This document shows positions 36,236 to 46,083 of a stretch of 64,000 nt of DNA, one piece after another. The notes under the pieces are model-generated. The model had not been told where the DNA came from, made no database searches, and worked only from the letters and a program-made list of their open reading frames with translations. This DNA comes from Diogma glabrata (Eukaryota > Arthropoda > Insecta > Diptera > Cylindrotomidae). Made by a program: the position numbers and the translations under genes. Numbering within the stretch: the stretch's first letter is position 1; each line of letters opens with the position of its first letter. The DNA lies in assembly GCA_963693315.1 (NCBI GenBank), contig OY856188.1, positions 270,997,114 through 271,061,113 on the forward strand. Direction: 5' to 3'.

Positions 36236-36326
36236 CTCAATAGAAGTCACTTATTTCAGCAAACTTTAACTAATTTATCTGATTCACTTCAATAGTAATT
36301 TAATTTAATTTTTTTATTTTAGTTTT

Positions 36327-36690
36327 TACAGAGCTACGACAGTTAAAACTGTTCAAACTAATTCACTACGCTACGAGACCAAATACAAGAATTCCTGCAA
36401 CAAATAAGAAAGGAATGTGGAAGCCGACTATTCTCAATTCGATTAGCTCATTTGTACAAAATAAAAAAATATTAAAAAGTATAATTAATTTATTTTTAAA
36501 TTATCTATTTAAAATAAAAGAATATTTTTTAAAAATAGTGATTTTTTTATCCCGTTTAAGGTTAATGGAACATCGGTGGATTGAGAGTTTTATTCCAGTT
36601 CCTTATTTTTCCAAGGTTGCTATTTTACGGGTTATAGCTGTCTCAGTAGTGATGTTTCTTAAAGGTCTATTTGATAAGAAACAACTCTGA
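36327..36690 (+). pseudogene. Exon-like fragments of the same unrecognised protein, part 2
   Basis: After a tract ending tttacag the frame reads ELRQLKLFKLIHYATRPNTR and IPATNKKGMWKPTILNSISS. It stays open through an AT-rich stretch and ends with HRWIESFIPVPYFSKVAILR, IAVSVVMFLKGLFDKKQL and TGA (36688-36690). The hydrophobic AT-rich middle probably is not original coding sequence. The C-terminal block is compact and well formed. With the pieces at 34.6-35.07 kb it may form one protein of the TIR element. Its function is not recognised. Confidence 0.4.
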
Positions 36691-37802
36691 CAGCCATAAG
36701 TCAATCTAAATAGCCGTACAACATCGAGTGCATGTCCTATACATTTAGCAATACCGAAGCATGTAAAATCTTCCCGCGGGTTTAAAAACCCTGACAGGCA
36801 GCTTTTTATTTGCTTTTGTGGGTGTCGCTGAACGTACCACATTCCCACTGAAATTGAGAAAAATCTTTTCTCAAACTAAATATTGTCATCTTCGATTTGA
36901 GAAAACATTTTACTTAAAATGATAATGAATTGATTCAAAATGAAATATACCGGATCAATACCAAAAGTAACATACGATCATGTCGATCAAAAAAATTCTT
37001 AAAATGATCAGAATTTCTTAAAATGAGCTTTTGGTTTCTCTACTTCTTCCGCTCAAATTCTTGAAGAAATACAACTCCATCTTAAATTGATACTTTTGGT
37101 ATTGATTTGATACAACAAGTTTATAAGCTTTGAGAATAATATCGAGAATAAAATATCAAAATAAGAAATTTGTTTATCATAATCAGTAGATTTACATCAA
37201 CTCACAAAAATAAACCAAAGTTCAATCTGATGCAGCATTTTATATCAATTTGAGAACTCATATTCTCGTCCATATATTGATATACAAAAATCATCAATTT
37301 GATGATTTTTTTATCAAATTTAACTCTTTTTTTCTCTCTGTGTGTTCAGTTGAGAACACTAACATTCATATTTATCATCTTTATCAGCCAGCAACTTTTA
37401 ATTTAATTAGGATTTAATTAGGCAACCATAAATGATAATAAATAGGAAAAAATTAGCTTTAATTTGATATATAATTAATCAATGTACGTTATGAAGGTAT
37501 AAATGTATCGAAATCATACCTGTTTACACCTGGCTGCAAAGAGGTGCGGCCAGGTGCGCAATGGCAACCGTGATTTTTTAGAATCTTTATATAATTTGCC
37601 GTGATGTAGACGATATTTTATTTAAAAAACAAGTGAACGAAATTTGTTCCCAAAAATCAATTGAAAATAATTTAATTAAAAATACTGGCGGCCAAATTTT
37701 GATAGGCAACCTGGTAGATATATATTCTCCTAATCATAAATATACATAAAAATTTGGTTTTAGCAAAAAATCGATGAGCGCACTAATCCTGCAGCCGGAT
37801 CT

Positions 37803-38690
37803 TAGACTATTAAGTTTTATGTACGAGAAGAAACCCTAGACGACAATTCCACATATTTTTCATAAGTTGTCTTTCCCAAAACAAAAGTTTTTCCTTGCGT
37901 CAAAATAAAATTTTTTTAGATACTAATCAATTCAAAAACTTTGATAAATATTGGTATCGACAGAATACCGATAGAAAATCCCCGAAAGTATTGACAAATA
38001 ATGTATCAAAAACAAAACAAACAAAATGTATGGAAGATTTCAGAATTTTCTTCATCTTTGATCACATAATTCATTTATGGTTTACTTTACAGAATGATAG
38101 AGTATCACATTTAACCTTTAAGTAGAAAAGATTATTATTTATTTATTGATTTATGTATCGAAATAAAAGTGTGTAAATATAAACATAGGGAGCAGTAAAA
38201 ACGTATATCTTTTTTTTTTGATTATATATATTCGATATATTTACAATATATCTCCACTAAAAATATTTGGTTTATCCTCAAAGTTAAACCAGGATTTTTA
38301 TAGAGATAATTAAATAAAAACGTTTTTATGAAACAATATCGATAACTGTGATAACCACTGTGACAAAAACAACCCAAACCAAGGCATCAGATGAAAACAT
38401 ATTACACAACAAAATAAACTTAAAACATAAAATTTATCTGTCCGGTTTTTATTGAAAATTATGTTCTGAAATCGTATTAGTTATAAATCTGATTACAAAA
38501 ATGCATGACACAAGTAGCATAACTGAAACCAAAGTATGGTTTTTTTTTATTTTTGTGAGATTAGTTTTTTTTTTTTAAATATTTTACGATCAGAGAATAG
38601 GACCAGCGGAACTACCATAAAACATGGCCGGAGTAAGTAAAGTAATTGGTCACTGACAGTTTTAAACAAAAAATTGAACGATTATATTTA
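37803..38690. other. Intergenic, no gene seen
   Basis: AT-rich. The open frame at 37895-38125 has no known motif. Confidence 0.4.
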
Positions 38691-39510
38691 TATTTTGTGA
38701 GGCGCCTGTCTTTGACGAGTCCGAAAACTTTTGTTCTGCCATGTTTCCTTGAGTCGGCTTTTTTTCTTAAAGCTCCGAAAAACGCCGACTGCCCGGGATC
38801 TTGTAAATTTGCTACCACATTTTTTATTTAACTATGGGGGGGGGGGGGGGGTGGACATTTGTTTTAGAACACGAGGGTAACTTTGTCCGACAAAAATGTT
38901 TCTGCTATTGTCGAGTCCGACATTAGAGATTTTAAGCATGTTTGGGTTGTGGGAATAGTTAACTAAAGAAGAATTGTTGGTGTTGAACACCGGCAGCTCG
39001 GCCTGTTTTAGTTTAAGAACATTAACAAAACGTAGCTCTAGGATATTGATAACATAGCAAAATATTACCAAATATTATTTTTATTTTTCGCCAAACATAT
39101 TTTGTGAGGCGCCTGTCTTTGACGAGTCCGAAAACTTTTGTTCTGCCATGTTTCCTTGAGTCGGCTTTTTTTCTTAAAGCTCCGAAAAACGCCGACTGCC
39201 CGGGATCTTGTAAATTTGCTACCACATTTTTTATTTAACTATGGGGGGGGGGGGGGGGGGGGGGTGGACATTTGTTTTAGAACACGAGGGTAACTTTGTC
39301 CGACAAAAATGTTTCTGCTATTGTCGAGTCCGACATTAGAGATTTTAAGCATGTTTGGGTTGTGGGAATAGTTAACTAAAGAAGAATTGTTGGTGTTGAA
39401 CACCGGCAGCTCGGCCTGTTTTAGTTTAAGAACATTAACAAAACGTAGCTCTAGGATATTGATAACATAGCAAAATATTACCAAATATTATTTTTATTTT
39501 TCGCCAAACA
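38691..39510. repeat. Tandem duplication of a 407/413-bp unit
   Basis: Unit 1 is 38691-39097 and unit 2 is 39098-39510. By eye they are identical except for a G homopolymer, 16 bases in unit 1 (38836-38851) and 22 in unit 2 (39243-39264), which accounts exactly for the 6-bp length difference. The unit is GC-richer than its surroundings. Minus-strand frames (one beginning MVANLQDPGQSAFFGALRKK) are the same in both because the DNA is the same; I do not recognise a product. Confidence 0.95.
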
Positions 39511-40019
39511 AAAACGACAATCCTTAAACGGATTGTGGATAACCACATTTAAAAATATTTCTGGCTTACATGTCATAAAAACCAATATAGACGCCAAGTG
39601 GAATATATGGAGTTTTGGAACGAAGGCAATTTATATTTATTTGTTCTTTGATTATAAATGAAAATAACGAAAATTTTACGTCGTTGATGTATTTCTTGAG
39701 TTTATATTTGCTATAAATCGAATAATAGAAAAATATGAATTTTATGCTTCTCTCTTAAGAAGGTTCTCGAGAAAAGTGTAATAAATTTCTTTTCAAGAAT
39801 AATAAATATTTTATAAAATTTTGCAGAAGAGGGGTAACGATGGTTATTCACCACTTTTTCAGTAATGAGATTTATGACATGTTTATGATGAAGCGAATGT
39901 TATTTATATATTTATAAACAATCAGAAAAAAAATTAATAAAAATCCAATTCTTAGAATTATTTTTGTTTCTATTAACATGGATTAAACATTTGTTAGCGC
40001 CGGTGCTGTCCAAATAGAG
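39511..40019. other. Intergenic, no gene seen
   Basis: AT-rich spacer between the tandem duplication and the LTR of gypsy copy D. Confidence 0.4.
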
Positions 40020-41736
40020 TTGTTTGCTGCTAGTGGTGTTGTCCAGGTGTTGTGAGTTGATGAGGAATATAATGCTTGAAAATGAAGTTGATGTATGTTG
40101 GGTTTTTTTTATTAATAATTCAGTAACGATAGGTAAATTATTATTGTGGAATTATTGGAACTATTTATAATTGTGGAAATATTACTTCGGTCTGAAAGAC
40201 CTAAGTATTACATTCATGAGCTCAAAGTGAAATTCTTACCCCCCACTTTTTTTGACATTTCTCGACGTTTTAGGACCTCCTGATTCTAAAATAGCAAAAA
40301 AAAAAATGTATGTCTGTCTGCCGGCCGGCCGTCCGGCCGGCCGTCATTACCTACGCTGCAGGGAAAACCGCTGGAGGGATTTCAAAAATTTTTTTTTCTA
40401 AAAATAGGTATTCACAAGGGACAGGTCCGAAAGGACGCTGTGTTCGATAACTGTACCGGAAGTGTGTCAAAAAAATCATTATGTGTGTCAAAAATAGCAA
40501 ATTTTCATATTTTTGGCTTAAAAAACGTTCATTTTAAGTGATTACGAGTAGGAACATTAAATTTGGAGAAATCTTGATGGTCGGGATTGGTATGTAAGAT
40601 CAAAAACTAGATTATTGCATTATAAGTTTGTCAAAAAAATGTTGTCAAGTGTGTCAAAAGAAAGATTTTTATTTATTTTTTTACCTAATTTTTTGGAAAA
40701 AAAAAATAAAATTAATTGTTTGTTTGAAATGAAGTTTTATTATTATTATTGAGAATTATGGCATTATGAGGTTGTCAAAAAAATGTTGTCAAGTGTGTCA
40801 AAAGATGTTTAGTTAGTTTTTTACCCTTTTTTTGGAAAAAAATAAAATTGTTTCTTTGAAATGAAATTTTATCATTATTATTGAGAATTATGGATTATAA
40901 GTTTGTCAAAAAATGTTGTCAAGTGTGTCAAAAGAAAGGTTTTTATTTATTTTTTACCCATTTTTTTTAGAAAACAATAAAATTAATAGTTTGTATGATA
41001 TGATATTTTATTATTATTATAGAGAATTATGGCATTATAAGTTTGTCAAAAAATAATGTCAAGTGTGTCAAAAAATGATTTCATTTATTTTTTAGCCAAT
41101 TTTTTGGAAAAAAAATGTAGCTGTTTTTATGACGTAAATGTAATCTAAAATGAAATTAAACATGGAAGTTTTTGAATTTGTTATAGTTTTTGAAATATTT
41201 TTGGAATTTTGAAAAAGTTTGTATTTTTGATTTTGTAATAATTTTTGCAATATTTTTAGAATATCGGTAAAAGTTTTAATTTTTGATTTTGTAAGAATTT
41301 TTGAAATATTTTTAGAATTTTGAAAAAAGTTTGAATTTTTAAGAATTTTTGAAATGTTGGAATTTAGAAAAAATTTAAATATTTGATTTTATTCTAATTT
41401 TTGGAATATTTTTGGAATTTTGAAAAAGTTTGACTTTATTTAATTTTTACAATATTTTTGGAATTTTGATTATAGTTTTCTGGCAACGTATTGATGTTTC
41501 GTGTTAGTTGTGTAGTAAATTTTTAAACTGAGTTAAAAAAATGCTTGTACTTTAACAAAGAGTTATGTTTGATATACATCGCTGCCCAAAACTAAAAACC
41601 ATGTCCTCATAAAAGTTTTTTACCGAAAACTATATCAAATTCTTTAACCCAGACCGAAGTCTTGATATCTCAGAGCTGTGAGATTTCAGCCCCTCCATAT
41701 TTTATTGTTGTGAAACTGGAAGTTATTGCCACAACA
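40020..41736 (-). repeat. 3' LTR of gypsy copy D, split by an insertion
   Basis: On the minus strand a purine tract (gggagtgggggag, about 41737-41750) precedes TGTTGTGGCAATAAC, the LTR start. The LTR runs to about 41704, is interrupted by the Helentron-like copy 3, and resumes at 40182 down to about 40020, where the gctgctagtgg block matches the 5' LTR near 45390. Without the insertion it is about 200 bp. Confidence 0.6.
40183..41703 (+). mobile_element. Helentron/HINE-like element, copy 3 (most complete)
   Basis: 5' end attacttcggtctgaaag; the subterminal motif acttcggtctg (40184-40194) recurs inverted as cagaccgaagt (41650-41660). Between that and the 3' end is a 6-bp-stem hairpin, atctca-gagctg-tgagat (41667-41684), then cccctccatatttt. 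Internally there is a gtctgtctgcc microsatellite, long conserved single-copy blocks, several tgtcaagtgtgtcaaaa repeats and a T-rich degenerate tandem array. A 5' subterminal repeat, its inverted copy, a 3' hairpin and an internal microsatellite is the known architecture of Helentron-related non-autonomous elements (DINE-1/HINE). No Rep-helicase is encoded. It interrupts the 3' LTR of gypsy copy D, so it is younger than that copy. Confidence 0.7.
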
Positions 41737-41753
41737 CTCCCCCACTCCCAAGA

Positions 41754-44700
41754 TTCGTTGAAGATGATTCGATATAGAGAATTATTGGGCCATAGCACGA
41801 AGGAAGCCAGGAAGTGGATCTACCTGCTCGCCTAATTGTGGATGCAGGGTGGAATAGCTGTTGTTGAAGAATGGGATTAAATCTAACCCTTTTAGTTGAT
41901 ACAGTTGAATTTGGGAACTCGAATGTGTTGACCTTTACAGTTTACGGTCAATAGCGAAATTTTTACCAACGCGACTAATGACTTACTTAAACACTTAGTT
42001 CGCACATAAGAAGACATGCGAACAAGACTCGAAAGCTTTGAAAACGAAAGCTTTAAAATAAGTGTTTCTTGAAGCATTTGAGGAACGAAGGTGATTAAAA
42101 TGTTGTTTCAGTTGAAAAACGAAATCGGGCTGAGGAGTGGAGTTTGAATTTTAGCTAAAGAATTCTCCAGGGAGACGTACGTTAATACTGTAGACCAGCT
42201 CTGCCGATGAAGATTAAAAGTCTTCATGAAAAGTGGTTCGTAAACCAAGTACTACGGTAGAATACGCGTCCAGTATGCACGGTCATAGGCCATCATAGGA
42301 ATTTTTAGAGTTCGGTGCCAACGGCTGATGAGTCCGTTACATTTAAGATTGCAACTAGTAGTTTTTTACGTTCGAAATCAATAAGTTTAGACAACTTGCT
42401 GAAAATGTTGAATTCGAATTGGGAATCCTGACCAGTGACGATTGCTGAAGCTACTCCGAAACGACAAATCCCATTGAAATAAATAACTGAAGCAACCGTT
42501 TCAGCAGTGACATCCGAAATAGAAATGGCAACAGGATACCGAGTATACCAGCCAATAATTGTGAAACAGTATAGCGTTTGTCTTGGGAAGTGGGAAGTGG
42601 GCCAATAATATCTATATGTAACTCGAAAAAATCTTTGAGAAGTGGAGGGATAGTTACCCAAAGGTGATTGAGTATGACTGGAAACTATTGACTTTTGGCA
42701 AGGCAGGAATTTCTATGCCATTTGTGTACATCCTTCTTAATGGATGGCCAATCGAATATCTGTAAGAAGTTTGATAGAACTGTGAACTCCTGGGTGAGAT
42801 AAATTGTGAAGATTATATTAACAACAGATTGACGAAATTGTTTTAGAATAAAAGGTCGTGCGTTAACAGAAGAGGTATCACACAAAATAGTTTTGGCACT
42901 AGATTTATCAAACGATAATGAAAAGGATTGGAATTGAGGTGTGGGTCTAGTGTCCACTAATTCCTTGAGTTTGTTATCGTCGAACTGAGCATCAGCTGAA
43001 ATTTCGTCATAGTCAATGTTTTTTGGAAATGATATTTGCTCAACACGAGAAAGTGTGTCAGTAGGTACCTACATTATCAATTCCAGAAATGTTCAGTAAA
43101 TCAGTCGTAAATTGACTGATTAAATCTAAATGCTTTAATTGGAGAGGGCTTGCTTTGGCAGAATTTTGCGACAAATGAGAGGTATATGATCGGTGAAAAG
43201 AGTGAAGATTCTACCTTCAAGGAGATACCAAAAACTCGTCATAGTTAAATAATTGCCACCAGCAGCGTGAGGAATGAATCTACGGTAGAAGTTAATCATG
43301 CCTAGTAAATGGCGAAGTGGCCCACCTGCATCGGGTCGTTCGCGACGATTAATAGCCTCGACGCGTTCAGAGTTGCTTTGATTCCAGTTGAATCAATCAA
43401 ATTTACGAGGAAGTCAACATTGGTTTTAGCAAAGTTTCATTTATCAACGTTGATAATGAAACCAACGTCTGCCGAAGACGCTCAAAATCTGTTCTAAGAT
43501 GTTTGAGTTGCTCCTCAAAGATGTCAGAAACAATTCAGGTCATCAATGAAGATGAAGCAGGAATTAAGGTCTCTAAGAAGAGAAGAGAAGAGAATACACG
43601 TGGGAAGAATTGCTCAGTGTTTTGCAAACCGAAAGTCACTCGAATGAATTCGAATAGTCCGAACGGAGTTGAAATTGCAGTTTTTGCATTATCGCGCTCA
43701 TCAATGGTAATTTGATGAAATGCGTGGACGAGATCAATTGTAGAAAAAATTTGCATCCATGAAGTTGGTGCGAAAAATCGTGAATGAGTGGAATAGGATA
43801 TTTATCAGAAATAGTGATATTATTTAGAGAACGCTAGTCACCGCAAGGTCTTCACTCGCCGTTCTTCTTTTTAACGAGATGGAGAGCAGAGAACCAAGAA
43901 CTTTTAGACGGTCGGCAAATACATGGTATGGCCAGTTTTTCTGGAGCTAATCTACGATATTTACATGAAATGGGAGACCCACGTGTTTCAATAACGTGAG
44001 TCACGTTATGTTTGCAGGTTTAGCCAGATCATTTTTGGACGTTAAGTCCAAGTTTTTGAGTATATCGAGAATTTCGATATCATCGTTGATCAAAGCAAGA
44101 GATGGTGCTTGGGAAGTGGAGAGTTTAGCCAAAGTAAATAATGCAGTTAGTGGATCGATAGGACGTCAGTTTTTAATGTCCACTAAAAGACCGTATTTAT
44201 TTAGGAAATCAGCTCCAAGAATGGGAATGGTAACTCCGGCTCCGACAAAGGTCTGACAGACGCTTGTCTGAGACCATTATTTAAGCTAAGAGACCGTGTA
44301 CCGTAAGTGCTAAGATTATTCGCGTTAGCTGTGTAGAGAAAGAAGTCTGATTCCCTTGAAAACTTTTCCTCAACAGTTGCGAGAGGAATAAGGAAGTTCT
44401 TTCGAGAAGAAATATCGAAGACCAACAGACGGTGTGGGCATGACTGTCATCACACGCCGCCAAATATGAAAAGTCTATTCGTTTTTCGAAGAAGTTAAGG
44501 ACGAGGAATTAGAGTGCTTGGAAAAAGGTTTGCACTCAGGCTTGCAATTTTTTGCATCTCTCTTGAAGTAGTGATGGCAGTATAGCAAATACCATCTAAC
44601 ATTTGAACGCGTGACCTGGGCCGTGGTCGCATGGGTAAACAGTTAGATCGACGAAAATTTCGATTGCAAAAATGATTTCGATCATTGAATCTACTCCGAT

Positions 44701-45330
44701 AATGGTGAGAAGGTTAGGAGAATTTCGCTGTTGAATGGCATTGAGAAGCTGGGGTTTTAGATCTTTGACTTGATTTGTCAGTGCCATAACCTCACTTGAG
44801 GAAGAAGAGGAAGCGGTAGGGTTAGAAACCGCATGAATTTGCAATACCCTTAGGGAAGTAAGGACGTTTTCTGCTATCTCGGTCGTTTTCTGTAAATCAG
44901 TATCGATTACTGCAATAGCAGCGCGAACAGAAGTTAGGAGTTTTTTTTTCTCAAAGAATTTCTAGAGTTCTTGAAATGAATTCTGGGCTTCAGCCGTTAT
45001 ATCTCTTAGGAGTTATGAGGTTTTTAATTCCCAAAAACCATACCGCACAGTACGTTGTATATGGTCTTGAGTAACCGTATAGGTTTTGGGTGGGAAGTTG
45101 TAGCAGTTTCTTCAGGTTTTGGTGGACCTGCGCGGCAAAGTAGCCTAGTAGCAACTAGATAAAGGAGTGATGCGGTGCATAACACTACTGTGGTGGGTTG
45201 GCTTACGATAATTTCGGATATTGCGACCAACAAAGTTTTAACTACAATCAAAATATTTTTGAACACGTGCATTGTTAATGAGAAGAGAAAAAAATATTTA
45301 CAATAACAAAATTTATATAACAACTAACAA
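41754..45330 (-). pseudogene. Ty3/gypsy gag-pol, near full span but degenerate (copy D)
   Basis: Minus strand, in order: hydrophobic leader frame (45024-45323, VVLCTASLLYLVATRLLCR); Gag with IAENVLTSLRVLQIH and EVMALTNQVKDLKPQLLNAI (44.6-44.95 kb); a C-x2-H...C-x3-C finger, CYYHHYFKRDAKNCKPEC-like (about 44.55 kb); protease 44.18-44.47 kb with FDISSRKNFLI joined directly to ATVEEKF, so the catalytic D-T-G segment is deleted, followed by PILGADFLNKYGLLVDIKN; RT with FSTIDLVHAFHQITIDE and TPFGLFEFIRVTFGL (43.5-43.76 kb); RNase H remnants YLLEGRIFTLFTDH and LKHLDLISQFTTDL with the domain's first half missing; integrase with WPSIKKDVHKWHRN and ISDVTAETV, IVTGQDSQFEFN (second Asp region altered, DQG to GQD). 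Many frame changes. Same pol family as copies B, C and E. Confidence 0.8.
45024..45323 (-). CDS. Hydrophobic leader frame upstream of gypsy Gag (copy D)
   Basis: A 99-codon frame between the 5' LTR and the Gag coiled-coil region. It has a predicted membrane segment (TTVVLCTASLLYLVATRLL) followed by a Pro/Lys-rich stretch (GPPKPEETATTSHPKP). Copy E has a similar segment in the same relative place (LCAATLTLIAFIIRCFRR). Ty3/gypsy Gag proteins normally lack a membrane segment. It could be part of an N-terminally extended Gag or a separate small protein; no function is assigned. Confidence 0.45.
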   Translation of the reverse strand: MLYKFCYCKYFFLFSLTMHVFKNILIVVKTLLVAISEIIVSQPTTVVLCTASLLYLVATRLLCRAGPPKPEETATTSHPKPIRLLKTIYNVLCGMVFGN

Positions 45331-45365
45331 AATATATTCCCGGAAAGAAAAAATTACCTGGATTT

Positions 45366-45618
45366 TTGTCGGTTTCACTAGTTTTGGAAGCAACTAGTAG
45401 CGTTGTTCAATTGATGAATCTTGATGAGTACTACAGGCAATGGAAATGATGAGGTATTTGATGCTTGAGGATAGAGATGATGTAGAGTATGTTGAGTTTT
45501 AAATCACAAGATTTTGCAGCAGTTGTTTTTCTAAAAAATATTTTTAATATAACGTTCCAAAGAGAAACAATATAATGAAACAGTTCCAGAGATTTATTTG
45601 TTTCTATTCCCAAACACA
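45366..45618 (-). repeat. 5' LTR of gypsy copy D (approximate)
   Basis: Shares gttgtt...gatgag and aatgatgag...gcttgaggat blocks with 40020-40110. The inner edge is next to a primer-site-like segment (actagtgaaaccgac on the minus strand), and the outer edge may be TGTGTTTGGG at 45618. Divergence from the 3' LTR is high, so the insertion is old. Confidence 0.45.
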
Positions 45619-45756
45619 ATAAAATGAGAAATATTAGTAGTATCAGCCATTTCATGTCAATGAAGCTCGATGAACTAATAACACATTTTAAAAGAAAAAT
45701 GTGAAAACATTTATCTGAGATATCAACAACTATATTTTGATCGTGGATTGAAATCC

Positions 45757-45890
45757 GCCAGCACCCCTAAAATATCACTTGTTCCCTTATATCAGTGACA
45801 TCTTACTGCCATTGCCAGTGGTATACGATATCTCACGTTAACTGATCTACCAATAGCAGGTACTAAAGTACGCAACGTTGTCATACCCAT
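45757..45890 (-). repeat. LTR fragment of gypsy family 2
   Basis: Carries ccgccagcacccctaa, atatcac, gacatcttactgccattgccagtgg and ccaatagcagg in the order seen in the reverse complement of 57444-57560. No attached coding region. Confidence 0.55.
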
Positions 45891-46083
45891 AGATCCAAAA
45901 TTTTAAAGTTTACATATGTTCCCGAACATATATTGAATTAATTGGTATTAATGCATTGTTACCGTTTGCAAATCACTATTGCAAACGGGTGGCCGGCTAA
46001 GTGCCACCATTTTTAATTAGTTTGTTCATCGTGATTGCCATCCGTGTTTGATTATACATAAGTTATGCTTCTTTGTATATAAT

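Larger units (their letters stand above)
32129..37802. mobile_element. 5.7-kb DNA transposon-like element with long TIRs
   Basis: The left terminus agatccggctgcaggattag (32129) is matched by the reverse complement ending at 37802. Inverted similarity continues for several hundred bases: the tggccgccagta block, gtgcgcacctggccgc-type blocks and ttcctatttattatc on the left pair with 37360-37800, and a gttagtgttctcaac/gttgagaacactaac pair lies further in. The left arm has about 100 bp not found on the right. The interior holds AT-rich tandem repeats, a Ser/Asp-rich coding end (-) and exon-like pieces of another protein (+). No clear target duplication. The long TIRs argue for a DNA transposon; I cannot assign a superfamily because no DDE motif is visible. 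Confidence 0.75.

Noticed and set aside
38700..39150. Hammerhead-ribozyme-like string gacgagtccgaaaac in both tandem units, and cgagtccgac nearby
   Set aside because: The CUGAUGA core and the closing GAAAC with a paired stem II are not present, so the hammerhead fold cannot be drawn.
38832..39484. Two nearly identical minus-strand frames ending in a proline run, and a pair beginning MVANLQDPGQ
   Set aside because: The identity comes from the DNA duplication and the Pro run from the G homopolymer. With no divergence there is no sign of selection on protein.
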